The notes: generated by a model not told the origin, from the letters alone. Positions 13,328-27,502 are shown, counted from the stretch's first letter. The stretch: 64,000 bases of DNA from Patagioenas fasciata (GCF_037038585.1 NC_092520.1:121862001-121926000); one strand, 5' to 3'. Translations and numbers: made by a program.

Positions 13328-13357
13328 ATCACAGAATCACAGAATGTTAGGGATTGA
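13328..13357 (-). mobile_element. CR1 3'-end stub
   Basis: Two copies of the tail unit (atcacagaatcacagaat) followed by gttagggattg are the reverse complement of the 3' end of the CR1 at 38551-39264 (aatccctaacattctgtgattctgtg). About 30 bp are clear; beyond that the match is lost. The two copies probably belong to the same CR1 subfamily. Confidence 0.65.
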
Positions 13358-16172
13358 TGACCTAACACTTGTTATGAATCAAACCTGTGGGGTTAACCCA
13401 TTTGAACACTATTAGTCTAAAGATGCACAGGCTGTGGATTCCGTATTATCTTTGGATAACCTGAGACAATTATGGCCTGACAGAAACATCTATTTCACCA
13501 CTTAGGCAAATGAAATTCAGTTTAACTGGTATACCTTCGTCTTTAATTCCTGCTGCAATTCATTACCTCCAATCACAGAGTGTAATAACCTACTGTGCCA
13601 ACTACACTTTTTTCATTTTTCTGCAATTCATCATTTTTATTTGATTTCAGGTATAAAATGAAAAGTACCAACCAACAAAATTACTTGGGATCATAATGAC
13701 CTAGTACAGTGAAGCTATTCATCCTCAGTACCAAGTCTTACTTTGCATAGATCCTACAAATAGTTTCAATTAATAGCTTTACACAAGTACTGCTGTAAAA
13801 CATATATTAAACACTGTGCCTGATCCTGAAGGCCACGGAGTTTGAATTAATAACAGTTGGAAGTCTTTTATGCTGCTTAGTCTGGATCAGAAGTAGCACT
13901 GATTCAGCCCAATCAGATTCATTTAGGAAAGTCTTGACCCTGAAGTCTTTATACATAGAAATGCTTCAAATAGTTTAGCGGGAATACGTTGAATAGCTGT
14001 GGCTCCCAAACTAGAAATGCCAGCTAGAGCAAGCAGGGAGATGAGAAGAAACACCAAAGAGGAGGAAAATGTTTACAACAATCATTATGTACTCTTGCAT
14101 AATACTATTTCCATATACACGTACCTATTTGCAATTTATGTTTATCATAAGGGAAGAGAGAAATCCATAAGCAAGGGGACAACCTTAAATACAGAATTAC
14201 CTACTGGATAGCATGGAAAACCCTTCCCCTAATAGTATAATAACAGACTCATATACATGTGTCTGGTTTGTTCATTTTGGTAGCAATTTGGTTTCTTAAA
14301 TTACTCCTGTTACCAGATGCCCACACAGATTTCTCTTTCACAGCAAAGTTAACAAAATATTTATTATCCTCTACTGAGATGTGCATACAATTAATATTTA
14401 GAAGCCCCAAAAAGAAGATATCAAAGGTAAGCCATGACAGGTAACACTGTACATATGCACTGCACTGTCCCCATTTCCAAAGTGTCTATTAAATATTTGA
14501 ACACTACACTGCTAAAAATGAGGTGCCATTCCTAGATATGTGCCAGATAAATTATATTTCCATTCACTAGCTGTAGCAACCAAATCCATCTACCATACTT
14601 CACAAATAAGTGTTACTTCATAAATAAAATCTCTTTTGCAATAGCATTCTTGTGCCGTAAGTGGTTACAGAACATAAAGTAAGTAGCTACATCAAACACT
14701 TCCCTTTATGGTTCCGTACAGATGTACTACTTAATATTACACTAAGGCATTAGCAAATAACGTATTTTAATTGCAGTGATTGACTAAAAAACACCCACAT
14801 TTTCCTTAAAGATATTGAACAACCTCTGTAGAAACACTTCAGTTTGTGTCAAATACCTTTTAGCATTACAAAGCCCACCATCACATCAGTTACACACAGT
14901 ATTCCTATATCAACATGTAGTAGCATGCTTTGTAACCAATGAATTAAGATTTTGCACCTTTACTTTCTAGTATTTTCCACAGGTACTGAAAGACACTAGA
15001 CAAAACAAAGCATAGACTGTCACTATTTAATATGATGGCCATGAATTCACATTTTAGTTGATTTAATATATTTTATTCTATTTTTGTGTAAGCTGTTCTG
15101 TCTCTTTTTAGTGATATAAATGAACACAATCTTAGTGCAAGCACTGTGCTGCATAAAGATCAGGTTTCATATTCACATATAACTGTTAAATGTGGCCAGG
15201 AGTTTTTCAGAGAAAAAGGGGGAAAAAAAATAAGCTTCTTCTCACAAAATGTAGTGGCCACCTATCAGTTCCAGAAAACCTGTTATCATGATTTCAGATA
15301 CCGCAGGTAAATTCAGAGGGATGTAGAGGAGGAGAGATCGGGGCTCAAATGAACAGCCAGTGCTTAGAGTAGGCAGTTGAACCAATTTTCCCACCTCCAG
15401 GTATTTGAGTAGCTCAAGATAATAAATCTTTATCTCATACCTCCAAGAAGGAAGTCTTAACCATGAAGTAATTGCCTATTCTAGACTACATTCCATACTT
15501 TTCTGAAGGAAAAAAGAAATCAAGAGCTAACTACTCTATCCCATTACTAGGAGTACCCAGGTAAAGAAATCTCAACATGTATAATTCTCATCTTATCACC
15601 ATCCAAGTAATTCCTAATACTATGATGAACTATTTCTAAAATATACATATCAATAGAAAGTAATGACTTTCTGAAGGTTGCATTGGTAGTCTGTAGAAGG
15701 TAAACCCATTCTATTGACATGCAGATTGTGCTAGAAAGGCAGCTTGACTGCATCCTTTTATTTGTAACATGCCTATTCCCATTACTTTGATTGAAATGAG
15801 CAGTTGAGCTTTTTGTCTGCATGACCCATAGGTCAGCATATCACAGTTTGCAAAGCACAATGCACTTGCCGAAGCTTGTAATATCAACGTCTCCTGCGTC
15901 AGCATTTCGCTGCAGTCATCTCTCATCAGCATTGTTTTTACTCAGGTGTTCTTACCCAAAATTTTTTTGGCTTTATGCATGTGTTTGCACCATGCACTTG
16001 CAAAAATGGAAGGTTACAATCATACATGCTCAATGGGAAATGAATAACCAATAGATGTGATGCAGGTTTTGTGGAATTTGATCAAACAAATGGGGAGAGA
16101 AAAAAAAAAGTCATTAAATTAAATAGAAGTATAATGAAAGAAATCTACAGCCTGAATATTCCATGTACTTAC
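13358..16172. other. Noncoding stretch (possible intron)
   Basis: A+T-rich, no supported gene. A plus-strand acceptor-donor pair at 14344-14426 encloses one open frame but has no other support. Confidence 0.45.
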
Positions 16173-16333
16173 AGGCAAATGCAGGACAAGCATGCTGGCG
16201 TGATACTCCTTTAGCTTTGGTCGAAAAGCACTATCTCTGGAGTTAACTAGCAGGAAGTTTACATTAATACCAATTACTTCAAGCCACTTGCATATGCTGG
16301 GACACACTCTGTGCCTTTCTGAGACCTCTGTAA
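16173..16333 (-). CDS. Candidate internal exon, 161 bp (phase 1 in, phase 0 out)
   Basis: The acceptor is gacttttctttcatag and the donor is GTAAGTAC. One frame is open for 53 whole codons and reads like a soluble protein, including ICKWLEVIGINVNFLLVNSR and FRPKLKEYHASMLVLHLP. The other two frames hit stops. The outgoing phase joins directly to 13107-13259, and the incoming phase joins to 20376-20512. These junctions need no choice among alternative sites. No family is recognised. Confidence 0.42.
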
Positions 16334-19300
16334 CTATGAAAGAAAAGTCTTTGAGCATCTAGGCTGACTGAATGATGTAGAAGAATTAGGTACCAGGACA
16401 CCAGCACAGGTTTGTTGGCTGACTGAGGCTAACAAACAGGAAAAGCAGGAAAGAACAGTGCACCTTCAATCTTGTCGCTCTCAGATAAGACAGGTTTAAG
16501 CACTGTGTCTGAATTTGAGGGGGGAAAAAAGCAACTGTGTTTAGAGAGTGAAATGTTTTCCTCAGTATGGATCCCATCATGTGGAAGAAAATACATAAGC
16601 AATACTTTGTTTGAACGTGACACCACGCATGCAACAAATGTGCTGTATCTTTAAAGGACAGTCTGCCAATAACTAGAAAATGTCTTGTAGCAAGAAGCTT
16701 TGATTTTCGGATCCACGTTTTCCTATATGAGACTTGAGAAACAACGTATCTGCTTGACTCAAAGAAACCATTATTAATACATGGAGGAAGAGGACATGAA
16801 ATCTAGTGGATGGCCTGAGCCTCACCATCGTGGTTTATGAGCAGGAACAAATTGGTCTTGTCTTTAACTAGAGGTTATAACTATTGCTCACACCTAATAA
16901 CAAGCAAACTAGCACACCTGCTATGCTGATAACCTCAACAACAGGCTAGCATGACTACATGAACCCATTCCGAAATCCATTTAACTCTGGTGTTAGCTAT
17001 AAATACACACCATAAATTTTTATTTGATGTCAAATATCTCTGGGAGTTTGTGTAGCTGTTGATAACATTATAGCATTAGAAGTCTCTCCAAAAACCTATT
17101 ACTAACCCACCACCCAGCTACACATTCAATGAAAATCAATACTAAAAGCAGGTGTTAGTTTTCAGTGCAGAGTATCGGCATTATCACCGATCTGTCATTG
17201 ATCTGAAGTAACAGTGTCATACTGAAACAATGTTCATCTAAAATAAAGGAATTCATATAATTTCATCTTCTTTGCAAAGCACACTGAGTAATCAGTTGTG
17301 GACTTGAAGCCATCTGTGTATTTATTAGTAGGTACAAAGAAGATAGTGGTTGTATTTCTTTCTTAACTCTGTTCTACTGGGGTACCCTAACTTAAAAGCT
17401 ATTAGATGAAGCTTTTAGGAAATGTATTTAGCTGTTTATATATGAAAAATTTCACTGGGCAACAAAAGCTAACAAAAACAATTGTTTATATTAACCATGT
17501 ATTTTGCTGGAATAATGCTACCTTTTACCAGATAATTTCAGAATGAAAGTTCTTTATATTATTCTACTATTAAAGACCAAAATAAACATAAACAAAAGCC
17601 CAAACAAAACAAAACTCAAAAACCCTCCATGTAGTGTTGGCATGTCTGTGAAAATCACCCTACAACAAATTCTGAGATTCAAATACCCCTAAAACTCTAT
17701 GTATGTATGTATGATAGCATTTATGAATTTGAGGGTTAGTGCTTTCCAAAAGAGATAATAAATACTCTTAACAGTCCTCAATCTGTAACTACCTTATCTG
17801 TAGTCGTGAATTTTTGAATACAGTTCAGATTAAATTTAGTTATTAGAAAATGCCATTCACAAAGGACATGTAGGCAATTCTTCGCAAGCTAAGGAAAACG
17901 TATTCCAGATTTGCAGCATCTGAGAGCACCTACAAATAATACAAAGTACAAAGTCGGCAAACTCCCCGAACCCAAGCTTCTATTCAATGAGAATTTGAAA
18001 CATGAAGGAATTTTACATCTTCATCCTCTAAATTTCAGTTTGCACATCATTTCTTTCATCCCGCTAGTTCTGGTTTTACAAGACGCTGGATGATCATCAG
18101 TAACTTTAATGAATATCACTCTTACTAAGGTAAGAGCAATCATGACTGATTTTTCAGGTAGCAGGCTGAGGACTAGACAGCAGGAGCCACATACACGTTT
18201 CCTCAGAGTATATCTCAGGCTCTCAAAGGAACCAGAGACTATTCACTTTTCTCTGAAGCACTAAGCACAGATTAATGTGAGAGACAGGGTATTAGACATG
18301 ATGGGATATTAGTGCTATCTAGTATGTAAAATCATACTTAAGAAAGAAACACTCATTCAAGGCAAACAGAAGGGGTAAAAATAGAAGCATTAGGACCTCT
18401 GAACATTTAGAATAAGTGGGACCATTAATCACTTTTTTTTTTTTTAAATCCTTAAAACGTACTTATGATATTTTTAATGACTGACTTTCCCTTTTGGCAA
18501 GATGGCTTAAAATAAAAATAACAGGCTTTTTAGGCTTTTCTTTGAGGGAGGAAGAAAAGTGAGTGGATTTGAATAGATGAAGATGATCACATTTAGAAGT
18601 GATGGTGGCAGAAAGCTGTATTTGAGGAATTCAGGAGGAAATAAAATTTGGTGAAAAGCTAATGTACATGTACAACCAGAAGCATGATATACAGAAGCTG
18701 CATTGCTCTCCAGGATGTTAGAACTATTCAATGGCATGGCAATTACAATGTCAAGACTCATCTGTTTGAAGCAGTTGACCTTATCCTTTATGGTGGTGGT
18801 GGTGTTGTTTTTAATAGCATACAGGAAGTGCTTGTTTAATTATTTACATATCTTAGTAATACAAATATTTCTATATTAAGAGACACACAGTATGTTTTAA
18901 GAAACTGGTTATTCTGTTTTTTAAGAAGGTTTTCATCCTTTTGTCAAACTCACAGTGGTTAGCATGGTCTCTTTCATCCCTGAGTACATGCCCAGTTCAT
19001 CTAAACTTATTGTAAAAATGAGAGAAATGATTGCTGATCTGCTGTTATCTACCTGCTCTGATCCAGTATCATTTCTTCAAAGATAAAATGGATTAAAAAA
19101 AGGTCATATAACTTGACTTGAAAGCACACAACTTGTGATAAACACATATAACTCACTTGAAGATGGTCAAAAGCTGTGCTTAATGAATAGCTGTCTCAAA
19201 GTTTAATAAAATGTTTGGAGAGCTTATAGTTACAAATTACAGAATACCCAGCTAACGTTTGTGCTGTGACCTGGTTATGGGCTTCAGGGAGCCTTCCTGT

Positions 19301-20375
19301 GCTACTGAGACTGTTCACTTCTTTATTGTCATCTGTTTCAGATGACTGAAATAGATCTAAAAACTAGTTCCTGACTTTTATGTAAGATTATTTTCATTCC
19401 TATATTAATGTGAAATACAGTATCTGACAAGAGTACTATTGTACTGTGAGGTGTAAGGAAATACATGGTGCCAAGTTAATGAGCAGGGCTGGTCAGGAAT
19501 ATTCTACTCAATTATGCTGTTTGCTGTCTTGTATTCTCCAGCCTTGTCTCTCAAATGAGAACCATTCCTTAGTTTAATTTGTTCTTTACTGTATTCACTG
19601 AGCATCTCCTGGCAGTTTCAAAGCACTTTTACCAGTGTCCTCATGGCTCAGTGCAAGTTCTACACCAACCCCAGTAACATTTATATTTGAACAATATTTT
19701 TAATAGAAATGAAGTGACAGATGTCAAGTGACATATGAAGACACTCAAGCAGAAATAACTGGCATAAAAAGAAAGCATCTAGCCCATCTTGGTGACTTAT
19801 CCCCACTTTCTCCTGGTAGATCAGATGAGATCTTTCACCACAGTAAAAATAACGTGTACCTGCTTCCTCAAAAGATCATCTCCTTGAGTGTGTCCCTAGC
19901 CAGGTCAATGTACTTCAGCAGCTTTGCTGAGTTACTGCTTTTCAAACTTCTTAGTCCTCCAATAGGAAACTAGATGAAAGAACAAGGTAGATCCCACACT
20001 TTGAACACTCCAATGCCCAAATAATAGAAAGTTGCTCATGAACTTGCAATGATTTTGACTGCAGCAGAATCATGGGCCAAGAAAAAATGATAAACCAAAG
20101 TTCCAAGCAACACTGTGCAGAAAGGTACCCCAAAGATTATGTTAGACATCAGTACAGATTATGATTTGTTTGATATTGTTATTACCCTGAAACAGTAATC
20201 CATTACTGAGGTTGAACCCCACTCAATTCATTTCCCAGCTGGGATTTGAAAGAGCAGCAGTGACTAGCAGCAGGTACTTCGTCAGTTAAGACCATCCCCT
20301 GTCACAGACATACTGCAAAAGGATTTTTCTGGATGAGCTCTTCACACTTTAACACAGCAGCCTGGAAAGTTATAC
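16334..20375. other. Noncoding stretch (possible intron)
   Basis: A+T-rich single-copy sequence without a recognisable repeat. Open minus-strand frames at 18507-18761 and 19951-20133 look partly protein-like, but the first lacks both splice sites and the second lacks a donor. Confidence 0.45.
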
Positions 20376-20512
20376 CTGGAGGAATTATCCTTAGTTTCTT
20401 TAGCAATAGTCTTGTTTTCTCAGGCAGGTATTTGCAGGGCATAACAGTAGCCAGCATGAAATGCTGTTTCAGCCAGTCCTCTAAAACCATTTCAAGCTCC
20501 TCCAGTTTGCAA
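20376..20512 (-). CDS. Candidate internal exon, 137 bp (phase 2 in, phase 1 out)
   Basis: The frame reads 45 codons with an acidic, probably helical start (KLEELEMVLEDWLKQ) followed by a basic stretch (EKTRLLLKKLRIIPP). The donor is cctccag followed by gtataact. The acceptor (gaccgacaag after a T-rich region) is only fair, and a TGA lies just upstream in this frame, so the exon cannot start much earlier. The outgoing phase 1 completes a Val codon with the first two bases of 16173-16333. No family recognised. Confidence 0.38.
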
Positions 20513-21994
20513 CTTGTCGGTCATTATAATGCAGAGGATAAACAATATGGTGAATGGGCATAAGCCATTAATTAGGTAGATAGTAATTTGCACCTTATAG
20601 GACAAACTGGAGGGAAAAAAAAAGAGTATTCAGGCACTTTATAATATCAAGACATAGCGTAAAAACTTAGATAATATACACCTTAAACTTGTATTAAACA
20701 AGAAATACTGTTTTCTGAAGAAATTAGGAAAAAAATTTGATATAAAAGGTTTGCTTTTAAAGCATTTCTTGGTAGGCTGAGAGAGTTAATGGAAATCCTT
20801 CTGATAGATATCGGTAACCAGCAGACACAAAAGATAGACAAATGTTAGCACAATTTATAAGCTATATTCCATTAAAATAAGAAATATATTAAATAATTTG
20901 AAATCATGGGGGCAAAAAAGAGCTTTAATTAGCTGAACACAGATACTAGAATTTTGCTTTTCTTCTTCTGAGTAAGTTTTGCCATTACTGATTTGAGGGA
21001 TGTTGACTATATAAAAGAAGCTTGCCGAAGACTGCTTTTGTTAGGATTCTCAATTTCCTATACACACTAGAAGATGATCAAGATCTCATTCTATAGATGT
21101 AACAAGACTCTTTAGAACACTTCAAGTCCAACTATATTTTGTGTACTGGTATTTCTGGCTACATAACTATTTTTAGAAAACTGGTTCTTCACTGTTACTG
21201 ACTTGGGCTATGTGCAATAAACTAAGGATAGACTGGAATGAAGAATCAATGATATTCAGTTTATTGAGCCTGTTGTAACACACTTTTTCCCTTCTGTCTG
21301 AATTTTCCCACCTTAAATGTAGCCACTGCTGACAGCTGAGAGAATTCAGGTTTTTCTAGTGTCTTGAGAACAATATACAAGTGCTATGTGATTATTAATA
21401 AAATGTCAGAGAAAATATCTTTGCCCTTTAAATATTTATAGCTAGGGAGACAGGCTTGGTGAACCAGACGCAGTGTGCATTGATGGGACCAGCTGGGAGA
21501 AACAAGCTCCCACACTCCAGCAGATCTGTTCTTCAGCAGATCTGATAAGCCAAAATTTCCAGCAAAACACAGTTTAAGCACAGGTGTTCTTCGCCTCGTT
21601 TTGGGTTTAGTTATACTGCTTTTCTTCTTCTGATGTGCCAAAAACTGGTGTGAGGTTTTTTTGTGCCAGAGGGTCTAATAACAGATATTACCTGTTTCTG
21701 TGTAGTGGATGTTGTTACCTCTTCAGGCCATAATCACATCTACAAGACAACTGACATTTACATATTCATCATCTGCATGAGTCTGATTAGAAATTCATAC
21801 GGAAGTGTCTAGAAATCAACAAAGGATAAACAAAAAGATAGATGATTGTGTGTCTAGTTTAATTTCAAAACAGATGTGCCAACTTAACATCCTGTGCCTG
21901 AGTTTTGATTAAACACTGAGTATCTGATTTCCTCAGCCTCTAGCAAACAGAAGATAAAGTCCTCAAGTTAACTCTGCATTTTAGGAAAATATTT

Positions 21995-22019
21995 TGTGTG
22001 TGTGTGTGTGTGTGTGTGT
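21995..22019. repeat. (TG)n microsatellite, 12 units
   Basis: Pure TG repeat of about 25 bases, seen directly. Confidence 0.95.
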
Positions 22020-22497
22020 CTTATTTTAAGGGCAAATCTCACTCCTCTTTTGATAAGCCAATATAGCTTATTTACATCAGACTTAGAAAACAAGCAAAAA
22101 TCTCTTAAGTATACCTCTGAAGAGAGCAAACAGTCCATCTTCAGTGTACCTTCCAGCGTTATTGTCCCAAAACACATATGTTTCTGTGATTGCTTTGGGA
22201 TTGATTATAACAAGTATTTAAGGCACTTGCGCAGCAGCAGTATGTTTCACTTATTACTCCTACCCTAAGCCCCTCTTATTTTATGAAAACTATGAATGAG
22301 CTTGCATCACAGGATGAAATGTGCCTGTCTGTGGCTTTTCCTGCCACACTATATATTCTGTCATTGATTTATTCTTCTGGAGGGCAACAATATTGCCAGC
22401 TACTTGTGATGCTCTGTCACTGAGATATCCCCTTCTAAACATGTTATAAAATTGTTGATGCTGCCCTAAGGGTCAATGCTTTCCCTCCCAAGTTTAT

Positions 22498-22545
22498 GAA
22501 TATTATTATTATGATGAATATTATTATTAGTATTATTAGTATTGT
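22498..22545. repeat. Imperfect (ATT)n microsatellite
   Basis: Trinucleotide ATT repeats interrupted by GATGA and AGT units over about 48 bases. Confidence 0.85.
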
Positions 22546-25500
22546 TTAAATTTCAGGGCATTAATGTCTGATTTCCTTACGTTTTCTTCACTCTTGCTCC
22601 TAATTTACTAAGGTGCTGGACTACTTCACATACCACCTATAAGGTCAAGTTGATTTACATGTAGAGCTTTATTCTACTTTGTAAATAGAATTCTAGTGAC
22701 TGTTCTTGCTTTTAGACTATTTTTACGCATACATATATACATATATACAAAAATGTATACACATATGCATGTGTGTATATGAATGTGTGTATAATTTTAT
22801 TTTAAATAATAAGAATAACCTGTCTTCAGCGAAAAGCCTGTATGCTGCAGTGCTTGAACTGAAATAATCTAGCTAGTATGTTGTAACTTTCTGCATGTAT
22901 TTCGCTGTAAACTACTGTACGACAGCTGCTACGTCAGTAATATTTCTCATCAAGGGAAAAAGGAATCCAGTCTGCATCATCTAAACAAGCACATTCCATC
23001 GGCATCAACTGATAAAAATTAGACTGTAGGTCTCATGAGATGAGAAATTCCTGTACATATTTCCAATGGCTAACATTCATACTCCCTTTAATGTGTATCT
23101 GGAAAAGCAAAATGATAACAAGTATATCAAGCTTTCCACTATGCTGTGTTTACTTCCTCAAAGGGGTACCTTTTTGTTGTGAGTACATGTAAGCAAAGGT
23201 TCCTGGACCATTGCTGAGGCTTCTAGATGTTAATGAAATACAAACAATTAGGGAAGCAGCAAGAGAAGAGACTTGCATCTGTAAGCAGATAGAGACACAT
23301 AGAGCACATAGATCTTACAATGCATACCATAGATAAATATTTGAAAAACACAGTGATTGCTCTATACTATCAATACTATTTCCTTCTTAGAACTGAACAT
23401 CTGTGAATCATGAAGACTGGTGCTATTCAAGACATGACCTGATAAACTGGTGGAGACAATTTAGGCTTTTAAAAGAAAAAGCTCTCAGAAAAACTACTTA
23501 TTTGCATGCTGAGTACAGCACCATAGGAGAAATGAGAGGTGTAAGAAAGGGAGCATGATATGGCTAGGGAAAATGTGTTAAAATTTTAGGGTTTAATTGT
23601 ATGCCAAGCTTTAGAAAAAGAGCTGGGAGGCAGCAAGAGAGGGAAGCCAAAAGAAGGAAGAGTTTTAATAACTTTTGCTTTATATTCACACAACGAAGCT
23701 CTTCTGAAATGACTAGCCAGCTGGAGAAAGTAACTGTCTGCCTGGAAAGTGGGTTATGGCAATTTCGGCTTGGGCGGATGGGGAAAAGGATGGCAGGAGA
23801 CAGAAGCAGGGATGGTGGGTACAAACGTTTCTATATTCTGCTTCCAAGCCTGCTGCTGGCAGTCCTCCTGCCACTCCTTCCTCTGCATTGCCTCTCCCTG
23901 GGACAGAGCCGCCTGCTCGCTCAAGTCCTGTGCTGCTCCCGCTCATGCTGCCAGTGCACAAGCTACAACACTTCGCCTGCTCTTACTGTGCTCTTGGAGT
24001 CACAAGTCCCCGTCAGACTGATAGGTGGGCCAGAATTTACAGCAGGCTGTCAGTTCTGGGTAGTATGACATTTACGGGCAGATATACTTTAAATGTGCTT
24101 TAAGCAGTAATTGGTAGCATGCGTACGTACAAGCATTTATGAACATGAAGCAAATATAGAGATTATTTTCCTGTGATACAACTAAGGGAGGAAAAGTCAG
24201 AAAATATTTTTTTAAAGCATGGCTGAAAGGAAAAAGGGGACTTCTGACAATACTAAACACCTTTATTTGAAAAATAAATTTCTGCTTTTCATCTTGCTCC
24301 TTAGAAGTTCAAATCCAACTCAGACTGTTTGCATTGCCGGTAACACTAATCAAGCTATTGTTGAAGTGAGAAAAATATTATTAATAGATTCTGACATTGG
24401 TATTTGACTTTATCATGTCAGGAAATAGCTTTAGGAAATGTCTGTTAGCGCATTTACCCTGGTTTAAGTGAAGTTATACCCAGTCCAGTCGAGCTGGAAA
24501 TCTGAACTGAAAAAGTGGTAAGAAGTAAGCAACACATTAAAAGGATAAAACTATCAAGACTGTAAAAAAACATGCTACTCAGCAGTGCAGTCACTGTTTT
24601 GACATAATACTGTCAGGAGGAGGCCTCAGCACATCCTGGAGACATGAAGCTTCTTGCTCTGCCATGGAACACCCAAGGATCAGCACAGAGAAGAGACTTT
24701 GGTCTCTGATCAGATTAGACTTCATGTTCATCAGAAGAACCTCATACTTAATCGCATTTGTCTGTAACACAGCCTAGGAGGACTATTATTAAAAGATTAG
24801 GCTGTCTCCATCCTCTTGCATGACTTACTTTGCAGTGTAGAAGGGAAACACTGTGGTCCCCAGTGTATCACTGATATAACATATAAGAGTGTCTGATCAC
24901 AGCTACACTAGTCAGCCTCCATGGACACCTGTGTATGAACAAATCATTCTCTAGCCAGTTCAAGATCAGTTAAATAATGGACACATTAAAAACTGCACAT
25001 CAGGCTAACCAGGGAAAAGAAAAAGCCACACACTGAATTCTAGTCCTTCAAGGAGAAAATAAAACCGTTTTGTTTGTGAGAGAGGCCATGTACTAGGACA
25101 TTCCTTTTACAAAAAGTGAAGAATAATTGAAATGACCTTTCACTGGAATCTTTTAAAGAAAACTTCAGTCTAAAAAAAGGTTTATGATGTTTCTGGATGG
25201 AATTTTGCATTGAAAGAAAGCAAGAGCATAGGCAGGAATGAAAGAGGCACTGTATGTTGTCCTCAGCCAATGGCCCCATAGTAAGGACATTCATTTATTA
25301 ATTGGGTGACACTATCCAAGTCCTGACTCTAAGCAGTACAGAGCTAGGACTTAACTCTTCTTCAACTTCTCACTCTCAGGTGATGTTTTTTCCACTAGGC
25401 TGTTGCCTCCGATTTCTCACAACAAACTGAAAAGTCTCAGCTTCTTCCTGTTTTAGCATGAGGACATTCTTGAAAGCACAGCTCTTTTCATTAGCTTGGC

Positions 25501-27442
25501 AGCCCTTTCACTGTGGCTTCCTAGACAACACACTTCATTGTGATACAGGATGAAAGGAGAAATTATCTAACTGCTCATTGTCAACCTGGAGTGAACACAA
25601 AGTTACATGCTGTGTCAAACAGAGGAAAAAATAGCCCTGTCCCTGTGAGTACTGGACTCATTTTTTAAATTTTAATTACTCAAGTGGATTTGCTGGGGTA
25701 CTTGCCAGTGAAACATGGGATCAGAATTTTGACAGCTAAGTGGACAGACATTCTAAGCCACATACGTATAACTTGAAGGTGAAAATGCTTTTCATACTGT
25801 ACTGGGAAAAAAGGAAGCTTTGACTTTAAAAGAAGATATTTTGAGGGATGGGGCAGGGTGCAAGTGAAAGGATTAAACAGCACTTCATCATCAAGACTAG
25901 CAGAACAATGCCAGTTTGGGGAATCTTAGGAAAAAAAACCCTATTCTTTATGAGATTTTTACTACTCATTAGTAACACATCAAAAGAACACCTGTCATAT
26001 CTACTTTGTCACTTTTTTCCCTTCTCTTACCAGGGGAAGAATTGTAAGGATTTTCTATGAAAAGGTCCTTGCTGTTGCATTTTTATGTTGAAGGAGAGAC
26101 ACTAAATCTGAAGAAATGAAGCTTACTCCTAAGGGAGTTCATGCCACAAACCAGATTTAATCTCTGAGAATGCTTGTTGTCTACCATCTCTAGATGGACA
26201 TTACTTTGAAAATTTCAAGTGAGGGACATTGCATTTTCCTGATAGGTGACTTGCTCATAGCCACCAAAGAAGTCAGTAAGGAAGCTGCTAGACAAAAACA
26301 TTGATTTAGCCTATATACCAACAAGGAGGTAACTGCATTTTTTTGCCATTGATGTAGCATCAAGTCCCAGGTCACAAACTACATATTTTGATGCATTAAC
26401 ACATTGCTATATCAACACCAATAAGTCAAAGTTTATAAAGTAGCTAATAAGGCTGAAGAATTTCCTTGTGACGGCTACGTCACCTGAAACTCTACATGCC
26501 TATCCACAGCTGACCACAGCTCCTTCCAGTCACGTACCAGTACTTCAGCTACACAGGCAGGTCCTTGTGAGAAGGTTCATCCAAGGTCAAGATCTGTCAA
26601 GTGCACAGTTTTACTCAGTCTAATCAATATTTTTATCTGGACCAGCAATCCCTTATAAGTAAGAGCAACATCAATCTTGATGAAGCCCTTAAATCAAGCA
26701 CTTAAATCTTTCCATTTGCCTGTCGCCCTTCTTCAGTCAAAATGATACTATTGTCCCACCTCAGAAGGTTATTGTGAAAATATATACACTGTTTGGATAT
26801 TCTCAGATATTAGAACAAGGGGTGAACACAGAAATTTCTACAGAAATGTAAATCCAAAATAAAAGCCATTTTGATTCAAGTCAAATGTTACTGACATCTC
26901 TTGTGCTCACAGTCTTGCTGGTCTCTGCAAAGGTAACTAAATTCATCTCACAACATGCACATAAAAATATTATCACACAACAAATGTTACTACAGTATAC
27001 CAAAATGGTATTTTTCTGTGATGAAAAACCTGAGTTGTTTTAGCAATAGTTCTATTATTTTTGTCCTAGCATGTGTTTGTCATTTGTGCCAGCTTTGCTT
27101 TTTGAATTTGAAAATATGAAAAAGCCAGACTCCTCTGAAAATTCACTGTTTCATGTGTAAAAAAGGCAAGCTCACATATATTTAAATTTTTGACAGCTTT
27201 AGTATAACATAGTGGGTTATAGGATTAAAAGTTTTTAAAGAAATTAAACTCCTTTCCCATAAAAAACATAAAAATTATTTATTCACTATTTAAATTTCAA
27301 GAATACAGGTAGAAACCTTTCCCACAATAACTGGAGGTCTCTGTAGATGAAAGAGTTTTCTATCAGAATGACAAGACACCAGAGGTGTCGTGAAATGTTT
27401 CTTTCCAATATTGAAAATTTATTCTATATCTATTATTTTCAT

Positions 27443-27502
27443 GGGTCGGGGGGGAGGGGAGGGAAGGCACCCCCCCCCCCCCAAACAAAAAAAAAAAAAA
27501 AC
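27443..27502. repeat. G-rich run, C13 and A-rich run in succession
   Basis: A G-rich tract with four or more runs of three or more G (27443-27467) is followed by 13 C (27470-27482) and then an A-rich run. The G tract fits a G-quadruplex motif, and G and C runs could pair as a hairpin. The exact run lengths may be affected by sequencing error. Confidence 0.8.

Noticed and set aside
14344..14426. Plus-strand 83-bp splice-paired open segment
   Set aside because: Isolated, short, A+T-rich coding composition, no supporting neighbour.
18507..18761. 84-codon minus-strand open frame
   Set aside because: No splice signals at either side and no family features.
25680..25883. Minus-strand frame after a strong acceptor (cttccttttttcccag)
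   Set aside because: No adequate donor in frame and no match to the neighbouring phases without forcing.
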